Of a stretch of DNA of 64,000 bases, positions 45,198 to 57,315 are shown one piece after another. The position numbers and the translations under genes are program-made. The stretch lies in the NCBI GenBank assembly GCA_025738555.1, contig JAOVFP010000011.1, positions 1,240,001 to 1,304,000 on the forward strand. Direction: 5' to 3'. Each line of letters opens with the position of its first letter. Within the stretch, counting starts at the first letter, position 1. Below the pieces are notes generated by a model that saw nothing but the letters and a program-made list of their open reading frames with translations, had not been told where the DNA came from and made no database searches. This DNA is from Cyathus striatus (lineage: Eukaryota > Basidiomycota > Agaricomycetes > Agaricales > Nidulariaceae).

Positions 45198-46763
45198 CAT
45201 TATTCTTATATTATCGACATTGGTATATAGTCTATGGTATGTATAAAATATTAGAAAGAGCCTTAACCTATCAAATTGCCATGAAAGTGTCTCTTTTCAT
45301 GTTGTTTCTCATACACAAGGATGGTTTCCCATGCTCTCTCAATGCGCGAATACTTCAACAACATTGACTAAACTTCTATTATAGGTAATTTACAGCGAGT
45401 TATACACTATTTTTTAGTCATTCTAAAGTCAAGTTTTTTGTACTAATAATGCCAAATAATAGCCCACCAACATTCTGACATTCTAGTCACCTCCCTAGGT
45501 TGATTGGCCTAATAAAGATAGAATGTGTTCGAAATTTGACATGCATAAGCCTCTATGTACACTATATAAGTGCATTAACTTGCTTTTATAACATCCATGC
45601 ATGTATCTTACTGACTAGCAAGTATTATTGAAGGGTCTCCGCACGCAGAGTAAGCGTGGGAAAATAACCTTCGTATGCGAAACTTGTGCAAAACACCATA
45701 TAAAAGTTGTGTAAAAGAGACTTCCTAGGTGTATATTTTCGTTATAATAGTGTATGTACATCATAGAATACATATTAATATTTAAAAATAAGAATTGGCT
45801 TATAAAAACCGAAATCTCAAATGCTACAGTACACGACAACCAAACTATGGCATGGTAATTTTTTTTATCAAACGGAGCATCATAGCATACTAGCTCAGAT
45901 CATTTCCTCTTGTGTAACACTGACAAATACATAGTATACAAGCCAATTGGAAGACTCTTGCTGGGATGAAAGGTTGGAGTAGCAGAGGAGGAGGCGCCAA
46001 CCGCCCTGGCACCGAGAAAAGGTTACATTAACACACAGCCCCATGTATGATATACACGAGGATAGAGATAAATTATGAAAAGCAGATGAATGAGAAATAG
46101 AGTGAAGAAAGGGAAAAAGTGAGAAGTAGATGAGATTGAAGAAAAATAGGCTACAGGCTACACTAGCAGCATGGGTGCATCAAAACCCTCATGAAAAAAA
46201 ACCTAGTGGGAAAAACATGCATTCACAGGAAAAAAGCTACCAGCTGAACTACAAGTAACATAAAGGATAATAAAACAGTGAAGTGAGAATGAAAGGGAGG
46301 GGTGGGTAACAAGAAACACAACGCTGGCATGAAGGTGACAGAGTGCTGGTGCAGGTGGGAGGAGGAAGAATGCGGAACATTCAATTCTCTGAGCTCCTTG
46401 TACCATCCACACAGCCAGTTCCAAAGTGAGATCAAGGTCTGGCCACTGCGAATAAATTGTGTTTAAGATTGAGAATAAAATGAGTGCTCAAGCAAGAGGT
46501 CATGAATGAACACATTCACAAAGATGATCCCAGTAAGTGCCAGGCAGCCAGCTGCCCATGAAGAATGAGCGCTTCATGGTCCGAAAAACCATGTCGCTAC
46601 TATCCCTATTGGCCCAGTGCAAGTGTCCCCTTGAACTACAATTAACGGAGTGCGGTTCAGCTTGTTCTTGAAAGCTATTAATATTCGCAGCACTATTATT
46701 ATCCTGTTCTAAATTTACTTTGCACACTACCTGAGTTCGATCCTCGATTCTAAACTCACTACA

Positions 46764-46986
46764 TACTGCCCAACCACAACTGTATAGCTATTTACTTATA
46801 ATGCATAACTATAAGAACACTTACCCACTACCACCTTTCCTTGGTTCATCTTCATCCAACTCACTACCGAATTTCTTGACCCGAGCATACATATCTAAGC
46901 GAAGGCGTAAGTGATCTGCCGAGCAGCCGATGCTCAGAGCACAAAATATTTTGATGCTTCTGAGCATGGTGCTCCGGGTTTCCATA
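46764..46986 (-). repeat. Right TIR of the 42722-46986 element
   Basis: Reverse complement of the left TIR with scattered CpG transitions and a small insertion around 46845-46855. Confidence 0.85.
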
Positions 46987-47020
46987 ATTTACACTACTCA
47001 ATTCTATTTATTTATATAAG

Positions 47021-47457
47021 GTGTTTAGGAACTAATTGTCATGAGAGGCTTACAAACAACATGGGATCAAGTGGGAGATGTTTCTGCAGCTATTTCATGC
47101 CTGAAAGAAATAAAATGAAAGATTTCAAACAAGTTGGACCTTCCTCATCAGAACAAAGGTCATTCTGATGTTGATGTTGCTCATCTTATTCAGCAAGTTG
47201 TTAATAGGGTAGAAGCTGAAAAACTACTGACATTTAGACTGAATCAGACTGGTAATAATCATGTTACTTTGGTTTGTAATTTGCTTGAAGAAGGGTCAAA
47301 GAAATTGAAATCTGTCTCACTTCATACTTTTAATACAAATTTCAAAAAATTTGTTGCAGGAATGGGATTTGGAGAAGAGAGCAATGATTTATCAGAATTA
47401 GGACTTTCAGTAGATGAAAATGGAGTAGATTACATATTGTTTTGTATTATACATTAA
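47021..47457 (+). pseudogene. DUF6589-type gene, 3' segment
   Basis: After the intron acceptor TTATATAAG the frame (with a shift near 47134) reads TWDQVGDVSAAISCLKEIK and DVAHLIQQVVNRVEAEKL, then a helical stretch ending ENGVDYILF. Stop at 47455-47457. It forms the end of the DUF6589 reading frame. The opposite-strand RecQ frame stops at about 47447, so the two genes are convergent with touching 3' ends. Confidence 0.6.
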
Positions 47458-50400
47458 TATTCTTTTGTGTTAATGCAGCAGTGCACTGCACCTTTGCCCC
47501 TTTATGTGCCTTTGCTTCTGCTTCTCAATACCGATTCTCCTTATCCACCTGAAATGCATTTTGGTTTCTTTTTTGACTACTCTGATAAACCATTGAAAAG
47601 TCTGCATTTTGGATGTAGAAACAGCAAGGACTCTGCACAGGGCAGTTGCTGATCTGGGGTATAGGCTCACCTGGAGAGGTAGAGTGTATAGAGAGGCTTG
47701 GAGCAACTGTAAGAAGAGTAAAGACTTTCTTGTTATTTACCCAGTGAAACTGGGGGGTTTATATACTGTACAAGAGGGGTATATAAATAACTACTGCTGT
47801 ATAAGTGCTGTAAAGCTGTTAAGCTGTTGAGTACAGCACTTCTGTATATAGAGCTACTAATAATATCATCTACCTAAGAATAAACCTACTAGAAGGTTCT
47901 AGTATGTGCTACGGAGTTCTATGATTAGATAAGATCCGCTAAGATCCGCTTTGTCGAGATAAGATAACCTCAACATTGGACCTCTTGCTCTTGTAACTCC
48001 TGTAGCCATCTTCATACTACATTCAAGTCAACCTGACCACCAAGTGCTCCATAAGTAGCAGAGCACTGCTGTAAATCTTCTTCAAATGCTTTTCAAACAC
48101 TTTCTTCCTGCATTGCAATCTTGTTCACCTTCCACTATTTCTGCAGCTCATCTCGTTCCAACTCTTTCTTCTTATTCAGCCAACCAACTTCCTTATCAAA
48201 ATTGCAAATGACATCAAATATTGAACATGCCCACTTTTCTTCCCACTCTGCACTTTCACCAATTCTCAGTGTTACTTGCTTGTAATTATCCATTTCAGGT
48301 GAGTGAACACAAGCAATATCTTCCAGGGATTTGTCACTGATAATTAGATATGGACATTTTGTAGCTTTATGTTTGTCCTTCTTCCAAGTCATGAAGTGCC
48401 ATTTAGCCAGTCATGATAGCAGGGAATTTCATTGTGCAAGTGGAAGTTGATAGTGCAGAGCTGTACTAGGAGATGAATGTTTTTGTTCTGATGGAGCAAT
48501 GCATGGTTCACAACTTGGATCAGATGGAGAGCCATAGTAGATGATGTCAGTGAATAGATCCTGATACAGTAGCCTTCCTGGGAAGTAGAACGAGATATCA
48601 AATGTGTAAGAGTTGGGTTAAGGTTTACAGTAGTACATAAGTAGACTCGCTTACATCACCACTCTTTAGTCTTTCTTACCATCATCCCTATGCCTGTGTA
48701 GCTAGTTTCTGTCTATAGAAATGGTCTTATGCACTTGGGACTGAGGAAGGCTCACCCTGTAGAGGACTACACCTCTGCAAAATATTTCTGAATGAATAGT
48801 ACTATTACAGCAAAAAGGCCCTGTAAATGATAAAGCTAAAATAGCATGAGCTCATTTCACCACAATGAGTCAATTTAAAGAATCAAACATATACTGTTAG
48901 TGCTTCTATCACTATTGTACAATGCATAAGTTTCACAGATACATTTTTCAGGACTTTGAATTAGCTTTAGCATCATGATCCCTGTTCGGTCTTTCTTGTT
49001 CATCTTTTCTGTAATCTCACCACAAATAGGTCGGTCTGGGTCTAGTGCTAGCTGTATAGCATTGGTTGAGTTTTCTTCTGCCAGCACAGTATGTAAATTT
49101 GCCTCCTTAGCCCAAGATTTGAACATAAGAAGGAAAATAGCTGGCATGACACCATCATGCCCACAACAACCTGCTCTCTGTAGGGCCATCATCATCTCCC
49201 TTGGAATACCATACTGCACAACCCAACTAACATCTTGAACATCCAAGCCCTGAAAAAAAGTTGAATGAAAGTAGAAGCAAGTAAATAAGTCGCACTGTAG
49301 ATGCAGTTTCTGTTGCATGCAGAATCATGCATCAACCATCTGGATCTCTGAAGTCATTATATGTTTCCTTCAAGTATTCATCAGACATTAGACTAAAGAA
49401 AGTTTTGATGACACCTTTTCCACACAGCTCTGGAACCAATTGATGCTCTTGATAATTTTTTGCTCCAATAGCACTCTCAACACTATCATGGAAGACAATT
49501 CCTTTTTGTTGTTGTTGACCATGAGCACTGGAGGTTGAAAGATTTTGAACCAAAAAGTCAAGATTACAGAAATCATTGAGGGGACCAATAATTTCATGGG
49601 TAGAGTAGGCAATGTTAGAATGGTTGCTTGAGAGTTTGAAACAGCACAACCAGTCATCATTGAACTGCAGATGTTGCTTGATGACAACCTTCATGTGATC
49701 TGAAAGTGTTGCTGTGAGAGCTGCTGCCAAGACCTTTGGTCCTAACTTTGTCCAAAGTTCAGAGAGATAGCCCCAAGCAGGCCAAAATGCTTTCCCTCCA
49801 TACAGGGCAATACCAGCCATGTATATTGAATGAACTTCATCAACAAACAGGAATCTGATTTGTTTGGCAAAGTCAGGTTTATGAAGAATGCAACCAAGCC
49901 TTGGCCAATGTCCATTGGAGATAGAGAATTGCTCTGCCTGAACTACAAGAATGGAGTAGACACCTGAACAAATATCCTATCCAATGTAACATGCTGTTTA
50001 GATACTTTAGGAAATCAGAAAGCTCATCCAGGCCTTCCAAAGCTTTGGATCATTAGGGGTCTCTTCATCAATTGCCAGAGCTGAGATCCCATAGGACTGA
50101 AACTCCTGTACTTGCATCTCTTGAAGCTTCTTCAATGGAGAAATGACAATGGATATGTGATTTTGAAAGAGGAGGGCAGGAATAATTATACAGAATGTCT
50201 TCCCAGAACCAGTACCAGCTTCAATAAGAACATCTCTCCCACTGCAGAGAGCTATAGTAGCTTCAAGTTGGAAAGCATGCAGAATCTTCTTTAAGCCCAA
50301 GGCACTGTACATAGCCAATGTTGCCTTTAGCCCAATAAGCTGCTCCTTCTTGTTGTAAGCCTTCCAAAACTCTGGAAGAATCATCTTATCTTCAGGTATA

Positions 50401-50621
50401 TGAGCATGGTAAAGCTGTTCAGCTTGTTGTAGATTAGAAAGCACTAATATGACTACCAAAGTTAGTGGAATAGTGTCAGCAAGGGGCTCATTGCGTGTGT
50501 CCATAGTATCCATTGCAAACTTCAACTCTAATGCACTTAAATGAGCAGAGGAAGATGAAGACAAAGCAAAGAAACAGGATATATTGCACAAGTAAGGAGG
50601 AAAGTGAGTGTGGTGAAGCAT
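47447..50621 (-). pseudogene. RecQ-like DNA helicase (broken)
   Basis: Superfamily-2 helicase motifs in order: Walker A AGTGSGKT (50196-50219); an ISPLKKLQ segment; after an intron, FLFVDEVHS with the DEVH box (49830-49841); LTAT (about 49710); GVIKTFFSLMS (about 49400); ILHATETAST joined by an intron to GLDVQDVSWVVQYG; and motif VI as QRAGCCGHDG (49151-49180). In working RecQ proteins motif VI has arginines at positions that are Cys and His here. A Zn-like C-x-x-C region (about 48510) and a long helical tail follow. The tail (to EAEAKAHKGAKVQ, about 47500) is split by a solo LTR. TGA stops replace likely Arg (for example 48411-48413). Upstream start uncertain. Confidence 0.8.
47614..47975. 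mobile_element. Solo LTR in the RecQ tail
   Basis: 362 bp beginning TGTAGAAACAGCAAGG and ending TAACCTCAACA, flanked by TTGGA on both sides (47609-47613, 47976-47980). It contains TATATA and AATAAA words. Removing it with one duplication joins the RecQ tail frame (QEV-QNADFS) on the minus strand. No matching internal region exists in the window. Confidence 0.8.
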
Positions 50622-50639
50622 GTAAGAGACACTACACCA

Positions 50640-52030
50640 AAATGCTTCTGAGTTTGACTGGTCTGCCTATCAACAAGATAGCCCACATGTCCTCACATGA
50701 AAAATTGCCTGATCTCATTCCCAGGATAGGCAGATCAGCCTCCGGTCTAGTGATATATGATACATGATAGACATCATTCATTACAGTCACATGAACTTCA
50801 AAAAAAGGTTCTGAGTCCATACCACTCCGAGTCAGTCTCAGCTACCCAGCTGTTGGCATTGGGCTAAATTGGTAGCTGAGACTATCTCCAAGTCTAGTGC
50901 TCTGAGCTCAACATCAATCACCTAGAGCTACTCTTTATATGATCAACCCAATTCTTAGTTGTTCTTCTTGTTCTTATTCCTTCTGCATCATGGCCTTCAA
51001 ACTTGGTCCAAAGTGGGTATCATTGACAGGATTCAAGTACATGGGATTTAATGTGTCTTTGCTGATAACTAAACTTCCAGCTTTTCAAAATGATACATTT
51101 ACTAGGATAAAGATTCAACAACAGGTATTACAGTGGAAATTAAGAAAGAAATTGATTTTCTGTTTGTATCAGTTAGTATTAACAGGTGTATTATAGTACA
51201 TACTACCATATAAGCCTTTGAATGAGGAAGGGACAGTGACTGATTGAAATGAGACTGTGGAGAATTGGTAAAAGATGACCAGTATTGGTATAATGTCAGC
51301 TTTGAAAATTTTACCATTCATGCTTACTGAAGAGTCATGACGCACAACTCCTTACTAAGTCTCACAGGTGAAGTTTCTAATAATGCTCTCTGATAGTAAC
51401 ATCGAACATACAATATCATAATAACAATGTGAAAAACTGAGTGCTTGTCTGGGAATTTAGTGGGAATGGGCTGTGAGAATAATGTTCCTCATAGTCTAAT
51501 AGTTAAGACAATATAGTAATGATTAAATGAAACTGGAGAAACAGAAGATGTTGAATTCTGGGGTCATATGTGCGAATCAAATAAAGATTTACCTAATATG
51601 CCCTTGGCCAGGACCTGTATATCTTTATGACAATTAAAAATAGACATTAGTGACATAGGAAGTGAAATTAGAACCACTGCTCAGATAAGTGATATGCATG
51701 ACAAATGATAGAGGCCAACATGGGCAACTATTTCTACATGCCCATCTTCATTGATGTTAGTCACAGGCTTCTCATCAATCATTTAGGGCTCGAGTCATAA
51801 GAGATCATCTCAGCCAACTTCTCACCACTTTCAACCATTATTGCAAATTCCACTACATTCTGAGTATTGATTTTCTAAGTTGACACAAAGTTTGAGCTTC
51901 CTCTGCACTCATCACTATAAGTATACAAAGGAAGCACAGCAGACAATAGCCAACTTCAAATAGTAGATGTTCTTAACTTATCTAAGTTAGATGTAGCATA
52001 CAGTGTGTTGTTCAGCTGTGAAGGGGCCTT
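50640..52030. other. No recognised gene
   Basis: Short ORFs only (for example 50939-51196), none with family features. It may hold the RecQ promoter and N-terminal exons, which I could not identify. Confidence 0.3.
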
Positions 52031-53095
52031 CAACTTTTTGAGTTACCAGTAACTCAAATGGAACTTGAAAGGAACTTGAGTGGAACTCAACTTAGGAACT
52101 CACCTGTAACTCAAAAAATGTAATTTAGCTTGATTTGTATTGTATATCACAGACATTCTGACCCTGCTATTGATTACTAGATTAATGCTCACTCGTTGTT
52201 GCGCCTTGGCACTCATTATTTCCCACACCTCTGAATGTTGATCATTAATTTGATCTGATGCTTCTCCCTCCATCAAATTGATCAATGAGTGCTGCACATT
52301 GTTTTCCACAGTGTGTTTGATTACATTCATATGCCTCATCATCATTATAAACAGTGAGCACCAATTATTTTCATTTCTGGTCAAGTTATTGGACAATTCC
52401 TCTCTATTTTTTTGTGAATATAAATGTATATTAAATGCTTCTACAGTACAGCTAAATTACCTATGAAATAGTATGAAAAGTTTATATTATTATTATTAAT
52501 GTTATATTTTATATAAGCACAGTACATCATGCTTATGCAACTAAGATGTTATATTACATGCAAAATAACTAACTTCATATTGTAAAAAAAAATCACAGGA
52601 AGAATCTGAAAACTGAGAGAAGAATGCACAAAATATGTGCTTACTGTTGAACATGATGATGGAAGAAGTGCAATGTGATCACCATCAATGCATCAGAAGC
52701 AAGTGGAGTTATCAGGGATTTGATGGCTGATGTGATGGTGCTATTTTTACACATCTGCAGTGGCAGGGGTGGGCATGGGAAACAACAAGGTAAGGGATTG
52801 TGATAACAATGAGCATGATTGTAAAGTATGGGTTTTTGTAATGGAATTTGAGGAACTTAATATAGGAACTTAACTGGAACTTAACTAGAACTTGAATGGA
52901 ACTCGACCCAAATTCAAGTGTCCTTGAGTGTCAATTTACCACTCGAAGGTAACTTGATGGTAACTTAACTGACACTTGAATTTAGGAACTTAACACAACT
53001 TGAAAAAAAATAAGCAAGGAACTCAACTCGACTTGATGGAACTTAACTTTACTCAAGGGAACTTAACTTTTACTTGAAAAATAAGCAAGTTGTAT
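52030..53095. repeat. Segment bounded by GGAACTT(A/G)A motif clusters
   Basis: Clusters of GGAACTTGA/GGAACTTAACT words at 52035-52110 and 52850-53090 enclose about 750 bp without a gene. The layout resembles the subterminal-repeat elements elsewhere in the window, but I could not find clear TIRs or a target duplication. Confidence 0.45.
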
Positions 53096-55388
53096 ACCTG
53101 TTATATCCATGCCCAGCTATATCATGCCAACATTACCAAAGGTCCCCACATGACCTTCCAACATACCTGGTCCATTCCCAGCATGTACCCGCCTTGGGTT
53201 TACACTTCCCGACATTCCTGCCTGGGTTCATACCTGGAACCTGTCAGGTTTTCTATTGGATACTTTGGATGTGTAGTTTCTCTTATGACAGCCTCACTGT
53301 GTCATTATACCATTACTCCTCTCTTCCATTCTCACTTGTACATTTCATTATGGTCAATGTAGTTTAGTTTCTTATTCTTCATTCTGAGCACGTCATTTGC
53401 ACCGCTACTCCTCTTTGCCCAGTCTTTATTTCGTTTACTTACACTTAGCATTCTGTCTCCAGATTCATACCTACACCTTACTAGTACATATAAATAAATA
53501 GTCTTCCAAATGTACTAGGTAGTCTTCAGTATTCATATCAACTCTGTACACTTTCTTCCTACTCTAAGTTCCAAAACCCACTCCAGGTTTTCCTTCGGGT
53601 TTCTCTCCCACTGCCTAGTGTAGTGGCAAAGCCCCTTGCATACTCTGGAACATTTCCTTACACTGGATATCGTCTGTTGTGAAATATGAACCATTCCCTG
53701 GGGATATCCAGGTGGCGCAGCACATACGCTGAAGCCACAGTTCACTTCCACACTCCTGCTCCCATTCCCATACCCATACTCACTTCGGGTTTCCGTTATA
53801 GTTTTCCCATGCCCTCTGAGCATCTTCGCAACCACTTCTAAGCATGAAGAGAATCAGTACATAACAATACCTGTATTGTATGAGAACCTTACAGTAATTA
53901 TACAGTAGTTTGTGTTGTTTCCTGCCCCTCTGCTCACTGTTTCCCACACATATAATTCAATGTTTACTCATTTCCCATTAATTGCACATCCTCATTGTTG
54001 CCCGCACTTCCGCTCATAATTTCCCACGCATCCGCTTAACATATCGCGCCAACATACTTTCGCGCTCAATGTTTCTAAAGTACCTAGTTTAGCGCAACGT
54101 AGTATAAATTAAAATATATGTAATTTCACTCACACCACGTACGCTCACTAAGAAGGTGCTCGGTGGGTAAGACTCGGATGCAAAATGCTTCCGGGCGAAG
54201 TAAAGTAAATGGGGAGGTGTCAAAGACCGACGTTCACGAAGGGAAACGGCTTAGCGAACGCTTTGATGCGCGTTTTGATGCGCGTTCCTTAATCTCGGAC
54301 TTAGCACGGGCTTATGACTTCTCACTTCGCGTTGCACTTAGAATCTCAAAGCTCACACAAATACTAAAGCACGACGCTAGATGGTATTTCTCGGGGCACA
54401 GGAGACTGCCCTCATCCTACTTAACTCTACCTATTAAATATCCTACAAAACTACGGCTAGAGGAACTATACAGTTAATACAAAAGCAGTAATTGCGCATT
54501 AGCTAAGCTGTAAAGTAGACATTGTAGACTAGCTATGAGAGTCTGGGATGGACCAGAGTAAATCACGGTTTGACATGCATATGAACGCCAAGAACGCGTC
54601 CATATGGGAAGATAACAAAGTACAATAGAATCTGTTCGCAGGTGAGGCGCTCCATACGAAAGTATGATGCCGCGCGCTTTGACGCGTGGAAATGGGAAAC
54701 GCTGAATCAGCCTGCCGAGAATGCCGGGTCTCAGACCTAGCCAGGCGCCTATGACGTGCTGATACACAGCGCTGGTACAGCGTGGTTAGATAGCGGCACT
54801 TGCCGTGGGTCTGGTCCTCATGCCTTTTCCTATGACGCGATAACATTGCTTCGATAATCTATTATTAGAATAGACGCGCGCTTAGCTCGATCTCCGGCCT
54901 TACTGGTAATTATCTCTCACCGATGTCGAGAATAAACTCTGACCTCGATGTTTCTATTCTTAGACGCTTTCCTACTTAGGCTAGTAATGTCCCTTATTAG
55001 CGCGGATCGTTCCCGCGCTAGCTAACGGTCCGGGACCTCTACCTTAGCTACTAATTACAACCCAGATATATTGTACCGTTTGTAAGTAGCGCGTAGAATA
55101 TAGAAATAATGTTTTTATAGTAGGTAGAAGTACGCTAGGCGTATTATCTCCCCAACCAATAAATGACTGTCCTCAGTCACCGTCCTTTGTGTACGATCGC
55201 CGTTCGCACGCCCCTAAAACCTAATGTGAAGTCCCCGCCTTATGTTATCTTATCTGGAAAAACTTGAGCTTAAATGGCGACTCGACCTATCGCCGATGCC
55301 CGCTATTTAATCATGCTAGTATCCCTATGCCTCCCTCAACCCACCGCCTTTCCCTTACTGCTTTTATTACTACTCTGCTTTTTCGATT
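53096..55388. other. Transition from CpG-poor to CpG-rich sequence, no supported gene
   Basis: Up to about 53950 pyrimidine-rich sequence; from about 54000 CpG words (GCGCG, TCGCG) become common. An ORF of 104 codons at 54163-54477 has no features. At 55150-55185 CTCCCCAACCAATAAA and TGTCCTCAGTCACCGTCC resemble the block at 57727-57760, described under the polypurine-tract entry. Confidence 0.35.
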
Positions 55389-57315
55389 ATGTCTACCATT
55401 GAGATCTCCCCCGAAGACATGGCGCTATGCAAAGAAATCGCTGCGAAGGCGGCTAACGAAGCAGCTAACGAAGCGGCAGCGCGTGCCTTGACGGAGGCAA
55501 TTGCCGAGGTGAAAGCGCGACGTGCTGAAGAGGAAGCGCGCAGGGTTAAAGCTGAGGAGGCTGAGGCAGCGAGGCAAGCTGAGGAAGCTGAGGCTCGTAA
55601 GGTTGCTGAGGCGGAAGAAACTGCGAGGCGCGCTGAGGAAGAAAAGCGGGCTGAAGAAGCTGACGCTGCTAGACGAACTGCCACCGATGCTATGGCCCAG
55701 GCCGAAGCTGAAGCTGAAACCTCCCGCCATTCGCTAACCCCCGCTATGTCCGTTGATCAAGCGCTTTCCCCGGAACTCGATACCGACTTCCCTATGGCCC
55801 TGCCTGAAGACTCTACCCCTCCGTTCTCTACTCTGGATGCGATGACAGCGTCCCCTTCCCCTGCCACTGTTGAAGAAGATGAGCTCGATGGTAAGTTTGC
55901 TCAATGTCTTTTTTTTATTTTATTTTATTTTTCTAACGCCTCTCTCTTATTTTTAGATGATTACATTCCTCCTAGACTTGATTTGTTATCAATGTCTAGT
56001 AAACGAAAGGTCGTCCCTCGACCTACTACTACCTTTGCCCCTGCTTCTAAACGCAGCAAAGTTAGCAGTGTGGAGGTTGTTATTCCTGTGAGCAAATTTA
56101 CCCCCCATCCTGAGCGTAAGTTTTCTTCCTTTTTATATTTTATATTTATTTTCTGACTCGTTTTATTCCAGCTCCCACTCCTTCCGTGGCTGCTAGCGAA
56201 CCAGAGCCTGCTTCGGCCTCTGGTTATCATCTCCGTGACCGCTCCACCATGTCTACTCCGGTTTCGACTTCCCGGTACACTCGCTCTTCTCAAGTCGCTG
56301 CCATGGACCCAGCTAAGGCAAAGGCCCATAAATCTTCCAAAGCTTCCAAGGGTCATCCAGTTCTAAAGCTACTGGTACGAAGACGGCCAAGCGAACCCCT
56401 GAAGAGATGCCTCAGCTGGTCACGAATGAGCCAATCAATGCCGAACTCTTGAAGGGCAACCTCCTGGAACTGCTCCAGCACTTTGGTGCTCATGCATGTA
56501 CTAACTGCATTTCTCAAGGCCGAGAATGTGTTTTTCGCGGGTTCGGACTCAAATGCGGTGCTTGCGCTTCCGTTTCTACCTCTCATTGTACCTTTTCGGT
56601 TCCTCCTCCCAATGCCGAGTTCGCCTTGTCTATTGCTCATTGCGTCGGCGATTCCTCTATCCTTGGTACATATTTCTTTTTCCTTCTTTTTTATTTTATT
56701 TTCTATATTATTTTATTCACTAACTCCTTTTCTGGTTGCAGGTCTAAACCATGCGTGCCATGCCCTCGACCTTAGTCGTACGCGCGCTTATCGTGCTTCG
56801 TTGGCTGCTGAGTTAGAACAAATCGAGTATGCTCAGAACTGCATTGCTGTGGTTCGTCGGTTGGAGGACATTGCCTTCCTTCATTCCTTCAACCACTTGC
56901 ATGCAGTTCATGGTATTTCCCTAACTTCACTCCTGACAACCTCGACAATCTTAGGGAGCTAGCTACTGCTCTCGATCCTTGGGTCCCGAACCGTAGAGAT
57001 TTCCTTTCTCTTGAGGCCGCCTTGGAACGCGCTTTCGCCCTCCACACCTTCAACTTGCGCGCCACTTCCACTGAAGAGATTGCCAACTTCCCCGATGCTA
57101 AAGAAACCGTTGCGATCCGGGACTTTTCTCGTTCCCTGCGTGCTCGCAACCTTAGCGAATTGGGTGGACTCTTCACTAACCGCCAGTTGTACCCTTTGTC
57201 CCTTGAGGACCATCCCAGCGATGCTCCTGGTCCTTCCGGATCCTCTTCTATTAGGGCTACGCGTGAGGGAAATACTGAGCACAAGGTTGATTTAGATAAG
57301 GAGGATGTAGTTTAG
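55389..57315 (+). CDS. Multi-exon gene with Glu/Ala/Arg-rich coiled coil and a Zn2Cys6-like cluster
   Basis: Exon 1 (55389-55890) encodes a strongly charged Ala/Glu/Arg coiled coil then a Ser/Pro-rich part. Introns GTAAGT...TTTAG (55891-55956), GTAAGT...TCCAG (56116-56171) and GTACAT...TGCAG (about 56666-56741) are typical. Later exons carry a basic NLS-like SSKRKVVPRP, then cysteines CTNC, C, C, GAC and C (56497-56595) with spacing CX2CX6CX8CX2CX7C, like a fungal Zn2Cys6 cluster, and a helical C-terminus ending DLDKEDVV. Two single-base frameshifts (near 56352 and 56907) interrupt it. It runs opposite to the gypsy pol nearby and shares its CpG-rich composition. Role unknown; a nuclear DNA-binding protein is a possible reading. 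Confidence 0.55.

Larger units (their letters stand above)
42722..46986. mobile_element. Long-TIR element in a DUF6589 intron, superfamily unknown
   Basis: Inverted ends of about 215-230 bp start TATGGAAACCCGGAGCACC and mirror it at 46968-46986. ATTTAC flanks both sides (42716-42721, 46987-46992), a 6-bp apparent duplication. The TIRs agree closely except at CG/TG sites. The interior holds another element (43823-45197), and 46370-46640 resembles 12430-12700 from the long-arm element. No readable transposase. Confidence 0.8.

Noticed and set aside
42722..46986. Polinton/Maverick, suggested by long TIRs and a 6-bp duplication
   Set aside because: Only 4.3 kb, with no polymerase, integrase or capsid-like frame, and the ends do not begin with the AG typical of that group.
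4430..50621. TGA as a sense (arginine) codon, a recoded genome
   Set aside because: The intact gene at 21344-22449 ends at TGA and the right-hand region uses CGA for Arg. R-to-C and R-to-H changes and TG/CA differences between LTRs point to CpG mutation instead. One stop near 36041 is TAG at a Gln.
54163..54477. 104-codon ORF in the CpG-rich zone
   Set aside because: No recognisable motif, and overlapping ORFs of similar length occur on the other strand nearby.
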